Shown piece by piece: positions 9,227 through 16,382 of a stretch of DNA of 41,583 nt (position 1 is its first letter; every line of letters begins with the position of its first letter). Made by a program: the position numbers and the translations under genes. The notes below the pieces were generated by a model. It had not been told where the DNA came from, made no database searches, and was given only the letters and a program-made list of their open reading frames with translations. The stretch lies in NCBI GenBank assembly GCA_044238875.1, contig JBIICM010000004.1, positions 1 through 41,583 on the forward strand, written 5' to 3'. This DNA comes from JAIBAI01 sp044238875. GTDB lineage: Bacteria; Bacteroidota; Bacteroidia; M30B66.

Positions 9227-10018
9227 GTGAATACAAAAATTGCCTTTATTATATTTTTTATGGCAGGATTCTTTTGCTTTTCTGCTTTGAAAGCTTCGGA
9301 TGCATATTCATTACTGGGATCGAAAAAATATTGCCATGATACTTCCGTAATTAATTTTCCGGAGTCTCAAAATATAAAACGGGATATTGATATTGGTGAT
9401 ACAGTAATTTTTGATTTGTCATCAGCATCAATTGCGGATGATTATTTTGAATTTCCAGTTATGATCAATGCTGACGATAGTGTGTATTCACTTGATTTCT
9501 CCTTTCAGTTTAACATTACTGATTACGCATTTAATTCAATTATTGATCTTACCGGCAATCTTCAGCACCTTTCGCATTTCAATCAGGGTGATTTATTCCT
9601 GCGCTTTACATCAAATGATTTTAATCCATATTCCAATCAGGTGCCGCTTCTGTTAATCAGATTCAACATCATTAATTCGGTTAATTGCAAAATTGAAATG
9701 AATACTGTTAAGGCATACCTCAATGGTTTTCCGTGCGCATTTAAAATAACAGATTGTCCGATTGTTACAGGAAATTATAATTTTACTGTCAAACCATCTA
9801 TTTATCCCAATCCGGTTTCCGATTATCTTTTTGCACATTGCAATCCGGAGGATGAAGTAATTTTATATGATCAGCTTGGTAAAGCAATCGCAACACCAAT
9901 ACAACAAAATACAAATCAAATGGTGATGTATGTTGCCGATCTCCATCCTGGAATTTATTGGTTAAAGATTATGAGTAAAAAATCGGTAGTTTTTCAAAAG
10001 ATAATTGTCAGGCATTAA
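9227..10018 (+). CDS. Small T9SS protein with one cohesin-like domain (paralogue of the preceding gene)
   Basis: I use the GTG at 9227 as the start. It gives a proper signal peptide (NTKIAFIIFFMAGFFCFSAL), while the only nearby upstream ATG (9215) reads straight into a stop. The 263-residue product repeats the architecture of its neighbour: a domain at about 55-175 ('IGDTVIFDL', 'DYFEFPVMI', 'SLDFSFQFN', 'FTSNDFN', 'VPLLLIRFNI') and a sorting domain at about 188-263 (SIYPNPVSDY, HPGIYWLKI). The two small proteins are clearly paralogues and are related to residues 932-1050 of the large protein upstream. The 39-bp spacing from the preceding gene suggests a shared transcript. The function is unknown. 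Confidence 0.8.
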   Translation: MNTKIAFIIFFMAGFFCFSALKASDAYSLLGSKKYCHDTSVINFPESQNIKRDIDIGDTVIFDLSSASIADDYFEFPVMINADDSVYSLDFSFQFNITDYAFNSIIDLTGNLQHLSHFNQGDLFLRFTSNDFNPYSNQVPLLLIRFNIINSVNCKIEMNTVKAYLNGFPCAFKITDCPIVTGNYNFTVKPSIYPNPVSDYLFAHCNPEDEVILYDQLGKAIATPIQQNTNQMVMYVADLHPGIYWLKIMSKKSVVFQKIIVRH

Positions 10019-10074
10019 AACAAGCCTTTTCTTTATTCGTTCCATTTTTTGAAAATAGTTAATACTTTGCACCC

Positions 10075-10404
10075 ATGAAAAAGATGCTCGTTCCAGTGCT
10101 GCTGATGGCTGCCATAGCCTGCAGCAAGAAAACAGTTCCCGATGCGGCAAAGACTGACGAATTGGGTCAGGCTGAGCTTGACCGCGCAGTGCAAAAGTTT
10201 CCTGACCTCACACTTGCGCAATTGCAGGAGGGCAAGAAAATCAATGATGCAAATTGCGGCCGCTGCCATAAATTGCATCAACCCTGGGATGAGCCTGAAG
10301 CAGAATGGCGTGAAATTGTTCCCCGAATGGCCAAGAAAGCCCGGCTTGACAGCAAATCAGAAGAGCTGGTGCTGCGCTACCTTGTTGGCTTGGCCAGGAA
10401 ATAA
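10075..10404 (+). CDS. Small c-type cytochrome lipoprotein
   Basis: This 109-residue protein starts with a lipoprotein signal ending in the lipobox AAIAC (Cys16), so the mature protein should be lipid-anchored in the periplasm or outer membrane. Residues 61-65 are CGRCH, a single CXXCH haem c attachment site inside the typical 'GKKINDANCGRCHKLHQP' context. Met85 in 'IVPRMAKKA' is a plausible distal haem ligand. The size fits a one-haem cytochrome c domain. The redox partner cannot be told from context. It is convergent with fabG, only 10 bp apart. An AT-rich element (ATACTTTG, 10062-10069) resembling a -7 box lies 5 bp before the start codon. Confidence 0.85.
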   Translation: MKKMLVPVLLMAAIACSKKTVPDAAKTDELGQAELDRAVQKFPDLTLAQLQEGKKINDANCGRCHKLHQPWDEPEAEWREIVPRMAKKARLDSKSEELVLRYLVGLARK

Positions 10405-10414
10405 CCCCAAGGCC

Positions 10415-11161
10415 TTAGGTACGCATACCGCCGCAAACGTTCAGTACCTGTCCGTTTACATAGGCCGAAAGATCTGAAGCAAGAAACAGTGCTGCATTGG
10501 CAACGTCTTCAGGAGAACCTGCGCGCTTCATGGGGATACCTTCCAGCCATTTTTCCATCACCGCTTCACCCAATTCTGCCGTCATTTCAGTGGCGATAAA
10601 ACCCGGTGCAATGGCATTACTGCGGATGTTACGCGATCCCAGTTCCTGGGCCACCGACTTGGTAAAGCCTTCGATGCCGGCCTTTGAGGCAGCGTAGTTG
10701 GCTTGACCGGCATTGCCGCTGCCACCAACTACTGAACTCATGTTAATGAATGAGCCATACTTGTTTTTCAGCATGGGCCTGATGGCTGCCTTTGTGAGAT
10801 TAAAAACTGAATTAAGATTTGTGCGGATCACCGTATCCCATTGTTCCTCGCTCATACGCATCAGCAATCCGTCCTTGGTAATGCCCGCATTGTTCACCAC
10901 AATATGCAGATCGCCAAAGGCTTCCAGTACATCATTCACAAGCTTTTCTGCCGAACTGAAAACTGCCGCATCTGAGTGATAGCCTTTCGCTTTGACACCA
11001 AATGCTTCCAGCTCTTTTTCAAGCTCCCTGGCCTTTTGTTCGCTTGATAAATAGGTAAACGCCACGTGGGCACCCTGCGCTGCGAATTTAAGGGCGATGC
11101 CTCTTCCGATACCACGCGTGGCACCCGTTACAATAGCGACCTTATCCTGTAAAAGTTTCAT
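10415..11161 (-). CDS. fabG: 3-oxoacyl-[acyl-carrier-protein] reductase
   Basis: This 248-residue short-chain dehydrogenase/reductase carries out the NADPH-dependent reduction of 3-oxoacyl-ACP in fatty-acid elongation, in the cytoplasm. The sequence shows the Rossmann motif TGATRGIG (12-19), NNAG (90-93), the active-site serine region MSSVVG (141-146) and the catalytic YAASK (Tyr156, Lys160). It ends in 'VNGQVLNVCGGM', typical of FabG. The length is normal. It is transcribed alone, divergent from tal, with a -7 element at 11181-11188. Other short-chain reductases share these motifs, but the overall pattern is classic FabG. Confidence 0.93.
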   Translation of the reverse strand: MKLLQDKVAIVTGATRGIGRGIALKFAAQGAHVAFTYLSSEQKARELEKELEAFGVKAKGYHSDAAVFSSAEKLVNDVLEAFGDLHIVVNNAGITKDGLLMRMSEEQWDTVIRTNLNSVFNLTKAAIRPMLKNKYGSFINMSSVVGGSGNAGQANYAASKAGIEGFTKSVAQELGSRNIRSNAIAPGFIATEMTAELGEAVMEKWLEGIPMKRAGSPEDVANAALFLASDLSAYVNGQVLNVCGGMRT

Positions 11162-11180
11162 GTTTTAATTTTTTCGGTCC

Positions 11181-11188
11181 CAAACCTA
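11181..11188 (-). promoter_or_regulatory. -7 promoter element of fabG
   Basis: On the minus strand TAGGTTTG matches TAnnTTTG and ends 19 bp before the fabG ATG. I see no clear -33 TTG at the expected distance. Confidence 0.5.
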
Positions 11189-11228
11189 ATGATTTTTCAA
11201 CATATCGGCAGGCTTCATTCTGAATGTC

Positions 11229-11236
11229 TACATTTG
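11229..11236 (+). promoter_or_regulatory. -7 promoter element of the tal-yciO operon
   Basis: TACATTTG matches TAnnTTTG and ends 18 bp before the ATG at 11255. This supports starting tal at 11255 and not at the in-frame codon at 11189, which lies upstream of the promoter. Confidence 0.55.
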
Positions 11237-11254
11237 CATGCTTTCTTTCTGCCT

Positions 11255-11911
11255 ATGAAATTCTTTATTGATACCGCAAACCTCAACCAGATCAAAGAAG
11301 CGCAGGATCTTGGTGTTCTCGATGGTGTAACCACCAATCCCAGCCTGATGGCCAAGGAAGGCATCAGCGGAACCGACCGAATCCTGAAGCATTATGTTGA
11401 CATCTGTGAGATCGTTGACGGAGACGTCAGCGCCGAAGTAATTGCCACTGATTTTGATGGGATCATCCGCGAAGGCGAGAACCTCGCCGCTCTTCATCCC
11501 CAAATTGTGGTAAAGGTGCCCATGATACGTGAGGGTGTAAAAGCCATCAGGTATTTCTCCCAGCGGGGTATCCGCACCAACTGCACACTTGTGTTTTCTC
11601 CGGGTCAGGCGCTATTGGCAGCCAAGGCAGGAGCAACCTATGTTTCACCCTTTATCGGCCGCCTCGATGATGTAAGTACCAGTGGGGTTGAACTGATTGA
11701 AAATATCCGGCAGATCTATGATAACTATGGATTTGAAACGCAGATACTGGCGGCATCCATCCGGCATACCATGCATATAATTGATTGCGCACTGGCCGGA
11801 GCCGACGTCGCAACCTGTCCGCTGAGCGCTATTCTCGATCTGCTGAAGCATCCGCTTACCGATATCGGACTGGAGAAATTTCTGGCTGATTACCGCAAGG
11901 TGAACGGCTGA
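11255..11911 (+). CDS. tal: Transaldolase (MipB/TalC small-subunit type)
   Basis: The product is 218 residues, the usual length of the short transaldolase family (B. subtilis YwjH type). It transfers dihydroxyacetone units in the non-oxidative pentose phosphate pathway. Visible motifs are FIDTANL at the start, GVTTNPSL (24-31), VKVPM with the Schiff-base Lys87, a 'GATYVSPFIGRLDD' block and 'ASIRHTMH'. The phenylalanine in SPF, where E. coli fructose-6-phosphate aldolase has tyrosine, favours transaldolase over aldolase activity; this is family knowledge applied by eye. The start at 11255 fits the family N-terminus and lies just downstream of a -7 element. Its stop overlaps the start of yciO by 1 bp (TGATG). 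Confidence 0.88.
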   Translation: MKFFIDTANLNQIKEAQDLGVLDGVTTNPSLMAKEGISGTDRILKHYVDICEIVDGDVSAEVIATDFDGIIREGENLAALHPQIVVKVPMIREGVKAIRYFSQRGIRTNCTLVFSPGQALLAAKAGATYVSPFIGRLDDVSTSGVELIENIRQIYDNYGFETQILAASIRHTMHIIDCALAGADVATCPLSAILDLLKHPLTDIGLEKFLADYRKVNG

Positions 11912-12537
11912 TGCTGGTCCGCATTCATCCGGATAATCCTGACCTGAGGCAGTTGGCACGAGCACTTGAGGTGCTGCGTGATGGAGGTGTAATCATTTAC
12001 CCAACTGATGGTGTTTACGCGTTTGGATGTGATGCCACCCGTCAGCGAGCGGTTGAAAGGGTAGCCCGATTGAAAGGGATAAAGCCTGAGAAGGCTGACT
12101 TCTCGCTGGTATTTGCCGATTTGAGCCACCTGTCAGACTTTACCAGACCGGTTGATACCCGAACGTTCAAGCTCATGAAGTCGTGTTTGCCGGGGCCCTA
12201 TACTTTTATCCTGAATGCCAATACAAATGTGCCTAAATTATTCAGGAACAATAAAAAGACCATCGGCATACGAATTCCCGATAACAATATCTGCCGCACA
12301 CTGGCACGCGAACTCGGAAATCCGTTAATTTCCTCCTCTGTGCATGATGAAGATGAAATCATTGAATACACAACCGATCCCAGTCTGATTCATGAAAGAT
12401 ACAACGATCAGGTTGATCTGGTGATTGACGGTGGTTACGGTTTAAATACCCCTTCAACCATTATTGATTGCACAGGCGACGAACCTTTGCTGTTACGTCG
12501 CGGCGCAGGTGAGGTGGAACTGGATGATAACTCATAA
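11911..12537 (+). CDS. yciO: YciO family protein (Sua5/YciO/YrdC fold)
   Basis: This 208-residue protein matches E. coli YciO almost from end to end: 'IHPDNP' start, 'GGVIIYPTDGVYAFGCD', 'LSHLSDF', 'FKLMKSCLPGPYTFIL', 'KTIGIRIPDN', 'QVDLVIDGGYG' and 'LLLRRGAGEVEL'. The fold is shared with the threonylcarbamoyl-AMP synthase TsaC/Sua5, which acts in tRNA t6A synthesis. YciO proteins are a separate branch whose cellular role is less certain. The TsaC KRxxx motif is not kept (KGIKPEKADFSL here), so I do not call it tsaC. It is translationally coupled to tal upstream, and its stop codon abuts the start of the next gene. Confidence 0.9.
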   Translation: MLVRIHPDNPDLRQLARALEVLRDGGVIIYPTDGVYAFGCDATRQRAVERVARLKGIKPEKADFSLVFADLSHLSDFTRPVDTRTFKLMKSCLPGPYTFILNANTNVPKLFRNNKKTIGIRIPDNNICRTLARELGNPLISSSVHDEDEIIEYTTDPSLIHERYNDQVDLVIDGGYGLNTPSTIIDCTGDEPLLLRRGAGEVELDDNS

Positions 12538-13242
12538 ATGAATAAAATGATGATAAAGAACTCTTTACTAATGGTTGGTTTGTTGATATGCTTTATTACC
12601 AAAGCCCAACCTGTAAGATATTTTCAGTTCAAAACCAATTGCGGTCATGGCAATTGGCAGGATTCATCATTTGTTGCTGCTGCCTCAGATGCCGTTCTGA
12701 TTGATACCGTAATGGCCAATCTGAATAGGCCGATCAGTCAGCGCAAATTCATTAACGGTAAAATCACCGGTGGAGATGGAGGTTTTAACAGCAATGCAAA
12801 CCACTGGTTTAAATGGCATTTTATTCCGGATCAGTGGGACCTTGTTGAACTGGCCATGGAGGTGTGTGATGGTTGTCCGTATACTGACCTTGACGCCGAT
12901 ACGGCATACTGGATTGGCAACATCGGACGCTTTTGCCCCTGGTCAGGTATTCCTGTGAAAGAGGTTTCAGGACCTTTACTGACTCCCGGGCAGATTGCAG
13001 GGCAGGCCGATATTAACATATTCCCGAATCCTGCTTCCTCGGTGCTTCATATCAATTGCGATAATAGCCTGTTGGGCACAGTTGAGATTTATAATTCGGC
13101 CGGAGTGGTATGCATGTTATCCCAGTTATCAGGGCAAAAAATGGCAATAAATCTGAGCCGGCTTAGGGCTGGGTTGTATTTTGTGAAAATAAACAGGGGC
13201 AATAAGGGTCTGTGGACTGATAAATTAGTTATCACTGATTGA
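12538..13242 (+). CDS. T9SS protein with BP74-like N-terminal domain
   Basis: The start codon follows the yciO stop with no gap, so the gene is probably translated by coupling in the tal operon. The 234-residue product has a signal peptide (to about residue 23), a domain at 25-145, and a T9SS sorting domain at about 158-234 (NIFPNPASS, IYNSAGVV, AGLYFVKI). The central domain ('YFQFKT', 'FVAAASD', 'INGKITGGDGGFN', 'FKWHFIPDQWDLVELAMEVC', 'FCPWSG') resembles the N-terminal domain of Dictyostelium calmodulin-binding protein BP74 and its bacterial relatives. I base this on conserved WH-x-P, EVCDG and CPW positions. Its biochemical role in bacteria is not known to me. Placing a secreted protein in a sugar-phosphate operon is odd and may only reflect gene packing. 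Confidence 0.78.
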   Translation: MNKMMIKNSLLMVGLLICFITKAQPVRYFQFKTNCGHGNWQDSSFVAAASDAVLIDTVMANLNRPISQRKFINGKITGGDGGFNSNANHWFKWHFIPDQWDLVELAMEVCDGCPYTDLDADTAYWIGNIGRFCPWSGIPVKEVSGPLLTPGQIAGQADINIFPNPASSVLHINCDNSLLGTVEIYNSAGVVCMLSQLSGQKMAINLSRLRAGLYFVKINRGNKGLWTDKLVITD

Positions 13243-13280
13243 ATGCGGCCTAACCGGATGAGCTAAGTTTTGATCCGCGC

Positions 13281-14045
13281 TCATTCAAACCAGAAAGCGT
13301 AAATACCTGCCTTTTGCAGATTGAATTTAAGGATATACTTTTTATCCTCCGGTTTAAAATTGTTCTCCCATTCTATTCCTTGCTTTACTGAATCAAAATG
13401 TGCAAGTTTTTTTGATGTCGCTACTGACTTGCCCGTTTCAGGATCAATCAGTTCGCATTGCAGAAATCCTTTTTTTGCGTCGGCATTTACGAATAATCTT
13501 TTTGAAAACTGAACCGGAAGGGTCTTCAGGAATCCTTGGAAGAACTTTGCTTCCATTGCTGCAAACCCATCAAGCCTCATGGTGGCCAGACCAATTGAAT
13601 TTTCGCGGTGATAGGCACGCGAATCGTCATGCCGGGTTGTGGCGCTGGGCAACACGATGTTATTATTCTTGCTGCCCAGGTATTCATGCAGGCCTAATTC
13701 AGGCTTAATCCAGTTAATCCCGTCAGTGCTTTCGGCATATCCAACCATGGTCGCAAAACGCAGGTCTTTCTTTTCTTTACCATTGTATATCTGATACCAC
13801 ATTCTGAACTTGCCTTCATCATACAGAACGGAGCCAAAACAATTTACCCCGCCTTCCCAGGGTTTGTCGGCTGTGATAAGCGGATTGCCTTTCAATTTCA
13901 ATCCCTGCTTGGTTTCACGGCTTACGGCATAAGTTTCTCCAATCCACCTGTCGCTCGTAAAAAGATACTTAAACTGAGCGTTAAGGCTCAATGTCAGTGA
14001 GAAAAAAGCAAGGGTTGTATAGAAATATGTTTTGAATGAAAACAT
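13281..14045 (-). CDS. Glycosidase-like beta-propeller protein with apparent in-frame internal deletion
   Basis: I place the start at the ATG at 14045 (254 residues), which gives the signal peptide MFSFKTYFYTTLAFFSLTLS to LNAQ. An in-frame ATG at 14066 begins immediately after the -7 element. The N-terminal half ('PLITADKPWEGG', 'GSVLYDEGKFRMWYQIY', 'GYAESTDGINWIKPELGL') looks like the first blades of a five-bladed GH32/GH43-like propeller family. The C-terminal part ('SIGLATMRLDGFAAM', 'RLFVNADAKKGFLQCELID') matches the module that normally follows the whole propeller. The blades between them, about 200 residues in full-length relatives as I recall them, are missing around 13645-13655. Catalytic activity is therefore doubtful. 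No T9SS sorting domain is present. It is divergent from the alpha-amylase gene. Confidence 0.7.
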   Translation of the reverse strand: MFSFKTYFYTTLAFFSLTLSLNAQFKYLFTSDRWIGETYAVSRETKQGLKLKGNPLITADKPWEGGVNCFGSVLYDEGKFRMWYQIYNGKEKKDLRFATMVGYAESTDGINWIKPELGLHEYLGSKNNNIVLPSATTRHDDSRAYHRENSIGLATMRLDGFAAMEAKFFQGFLKTLPVQFSKRLFVNADAKKGFLQCELIDPETGKSVATSKKLAHFDSVKQGIEWENNFKPEDKKYILKFNLQKAGIYAFWFE

Positions 14046-14067
14046 ATCAAAAAGAAAAATTAGCATT

Positions 14068-14075
14068 CAAAAGTA
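14068..14075 (-). promoter_or_regulatory. -7 promoter element of the glycosidase-like gene
   Basis: On the minus strand TACTTTTG matches TAnnTTTG and ends 22 bp before the ATG at 14045. It nearly abuts the alternative ATG at 14066, which supports the later start. Confidence 0.5.
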
Positions 14076-14142
14076 TCAATAAAGATAACCGCTTCATCCA
14101 TAGCTCTAAATAGAATCAGATGTTTTCCTGAAAAAATTAGTG

Positions 14143-14170
14143 TTGAAATGACACTTAATGCTTAAATTTG
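14143..14170 (+). promoter_or_regulatory. Promoter of the alpha-amylase gene (TTG-N17-TAnnTTTG)
   Basis: TTG at 14143-14145 is followed after exactly 17 bp by TAAATTTG (14163-14170), a complete match to the Bacteroidota housekeeping promoter. Transcription would start near 14176, so translation starts after that point. Confidence 0.7.
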
Positions 14171-14230
14171 TATTTCAACTCAAACTTCTGCTTCATATCA
14201 ATGTTTAATGAATTGTTTAAAAACTGCGCC

Positions 14231-16369
14231 ATGTTAAAATTTTCCAAGAAACAAGCTGTCCGGCTTTCTGCGATGTTGATATTCCTTATCTGGTTTCCAA
14301 CAGCCCATGCTCAAACAGCGGCAAATGTGAACGATATTTATTTTCAGTCTTTCGGCTGGGATATACACGATCGTTCCTTTGTTTCTGCCGAGGGCGGATT
14401 TTACAATTACATGCTGAACAGGGCCGACGGACTGGCTGCAGCAGGTTTTAATGTAGTATGGCTGCCGCCGGCAAGTAAATCAACCGGTGGTATGGGATAC
14501 ATACCAACGCAGTTGTACGACTTCAGTCAAACAGCCTTCGGTTCAGAAGCCCAGCTGAAAGCCTTGCTCAGCAAATTCAATTCATTCAATCCCAAGGTGC
14601 ATCCCATGGCCGATATCGTACTCAATCACAGGGGCGGCACCACCGGCTGGACAGATTTTACCAATCCCAACTGGGGCTGCGAAACCATTTGTTTCAATGA
14701 TGATGGTGGTAACGCCCAAACAGCCCCTTATACCGGTTGCCGGCCAACCGGCGCCAATGATACAGGTGAAGATTTCAGTGGAGCGCGCGATCTTGATCAT
14801 ACCAATACAACAGTACGCAATGGTTCAAAAGAATTTTTAACCCGCCTGAAGGCGCTCGGTTTCGATAGCTGGCGCTGGGACGTGGCCAAAGGTTTTGCTC
14901 CTGTTTATTTTGGAGAATACATCAACGCTTCAAATCCATATGCATCCGTTGGTGAATACTGGGACGGAAATATGAATGCCCTAAAAGGCTGGATCAATGG
15001 TACCGGGGGTAAATCCGCCATATTCGACTTTAATATGTATTATGACATCCTGCAGCCGGCATTCAACAGCGGAAACTATGGTGTGCTCGCTCAAAACAAC
15101 GGTTTTACCGGTCTTGCCGGTCAGTTCGGATTTGCGGATAAGGCCGTTACCTTTCTCGATAACCACGATACTTTTGTGAAGCCCGGAAGTTTTGTCAGTA
15201 ACGACAACATTATGAAGGGGTATGCCTATATCCTTACTCACCACGGGATACCCTGCGTATTCTTCCCGCATTATTTCGGTGGTACTTTCCGCAAAGATGG
15301 CGTAACGGTTACCTATACTTCAAATGAAACGGCCATTAAAAAATTGATGGCCGTTAGGAAAGCCAATGGCATCAATGCCTACAGTCAGATCAGCGTGCAG
15401 AATTCAACCGGATTTTATGCTGCCATCATTGACGGAAAAGTAGCTGTGAAAATCGGACCCGGTAACTGGAGCCCTTCAGGCGCAGGTTGGATACTCAACA
15501 CTTCCGGTAATGATTATGCAGTTTGGTCGAAAACGGAAATCAATACTGCTCCAACATTGACCATGAGTCCTGCAGGTGGCACATTTGTCAGTGGTTCTCC
15601 TGTGCAGGTCACCTTAACCGCGCTTGACGATAAAAGTGGTACAACCATTTATTATACTACTGACGGGTCTGAGCCTTCCGAATCTTCAATGGTTTATTCA
15701 GGCAGTTTGAGCATTACAGGCAATACAACACTAAAGGCCCTGGTTAAGGATTCAGAGGGGCTTAAATCAGCCGTGGTAACTGCAGTATTTGATTTTCTGC
15801 CTTTGCAGGATATCACCATCCGTTTCCGTCCGCCCACTGCATGGGGTAACCCTCCTTTTTACCTCCATTACTGGAATGTTCTTACAACCGGGTCATATCC
15901 TTCATCTGCCTGGCCGGGTAAGGCCATGGCAGGGCCTGATGCACAGGGTTATTACAGCTTTACCTTTAATCAGATCGCCCGTACCAACATGTTGTTTACC
16001 AAGAGCAGCACAGGTCCGCAAACGGTTGATATCTTAAATGTGACCCAAAGCGATTGCTATGAAACATCCGGCACTACCGGTAAACTCAATGCGGTTGTGG
16101 TCGAATGCCTGCCGCTTTCGGCTAATGATCTAACTATAGAACAGAGTGCCTTAGTTTATCCGAATCCGGCAGATAATTATTTCAGGCTGAACCGTGCTGT
16201 CAGGAATATCAGAATCATGAGTATAACAGGAGCAGTCATCAGCGATTATGCTGGATATTTTCAGGCTGGACAGCCGGTTGATGTTTCAGCGCTGAAACCA
16301 GGAGTTTACCTGATTGAAGCTTCTGTTAACGAAACCGAACGACTTAATCTGCGTTTGGTGAAGCAGTAA
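14231..16369 (+). CDS. Secreted GH13 alpha-amylase with starch-binding module and T9SS sorting domain
   Basis: The start at 14231 gives a clean signal peptide (MLKFSKKQAVRLSAMLIFLI to HAQ); an ATG at 14201 is also possible. In the 712-residue product, residues about 32-435 are a GH13 catalytic domain. It shows DIVLNH (region II-like start), the nucleophile Asp217 in 'FDSWRWD', the acid/base Glu242 in 'VGEYWD' and Asp313 in 'FLDNHD'. It hydrolyses alpha-1,4 bonds in starch. Residues about 440-525 are a chitobiase C-terminal-like Ig domain ('YYTTDGSEPS'). Residues 530-620 look like a CBM25/26-type starch-binding module ('YLHYWN', 'SAWPGKAM', 'YYSFTF'). Residues about 640-712 are the sorting domain (VYPNPADNY, KPGVYLIEA). 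The enzyme should act outside the cell or on its surface. It has a strong promoter of its own. Confidence 0.92.
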   Translation: MLKFSKKQAVRLSAMLIFLIWFPTAHAQTAANVNDIYFQSFGWDIHDRSFVSAEGGFYNYMLNRADGLAAAGFNVVWLPPASKSTGGMGYIPTQLYDFSQTAFGSEAQLKALLSKFNSFNPKVHPMADIVLNHRGGTTGWTDFTNPNWGCETICFNDDGGNAQTAPYTGCRPTGANDTGEDFSGARDLDHTNTTVRNGSKEFLTRLKALGFDSWRWDVAKGFAPVYFGEYINASNPYASVGEYWDGNMNALKGWINGTGGKSAIFDFNMYYDILQPAFNSGNYGVLAQNNGFTGLAGQFGFADKAVTFLDNHDTFVKPGSFVSNDNIMKGYAYILTHHGIPCVFFPHYFGGTFRKDGVTVTYTSNETAIKKLMAVRKANGINAYSQISVQNSTGFYAAIIDGKVAVKIGPGNWSPSGAGWILNTSGNDYAVWSKTEINTAPTLTMSPAGGTFVSGSPVQVTLTALDDKSGTTIYYTTDGSEPSESSMVYSGSLSITGNTTLKALVKDSEGLKSAVVTAVFDFLPLQDITIRFRPPTAWGNPPFYLHYWNVLTTGSYPSSAWPGKAMAGPDAQGYYSFTFNQIARTNMLFTKSSTGPQTVDILNVTQSDCYETSGTTGKLNAVVVECLPLSANDLTIEQSALVYPNPADNYFRLNRAVRNIRIMSITGAVISDYAGYFQAGQPVDVSALKPGVYLIEASVNETERLNLRLVKQ

Positions 16370-16382
16370 CCGTGACAGGCAT

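Noticed and set aside
10404..10420. Terminator between the cytochrome gene and fabG
   Set aside because: Only a short imperfect palindrome (CCAAGGCCTTAGG) is present without a T-run on either side.
11189..11254. Upstream in-frame start of the transaldolase gene
   Set aside because: It lies before the -7 promoter element, and the family begins at MKFFIDTAN.
11911..12537. Threonylcarbamoyl-AMP synthase (tsaC/sua5)
   Set aside because: The whole-length pattern matches YciO much better and the TsaC basic motif is not conserved.
13243..13290. Hairpin (TTGAATG/CATTCAA) between the BP74-like and glycosidase-like genes
   Set aside because: The 7-bp arms are far apart, overlap the end of the minus-strand gene and have no T-tract; too weak to call a terminator.
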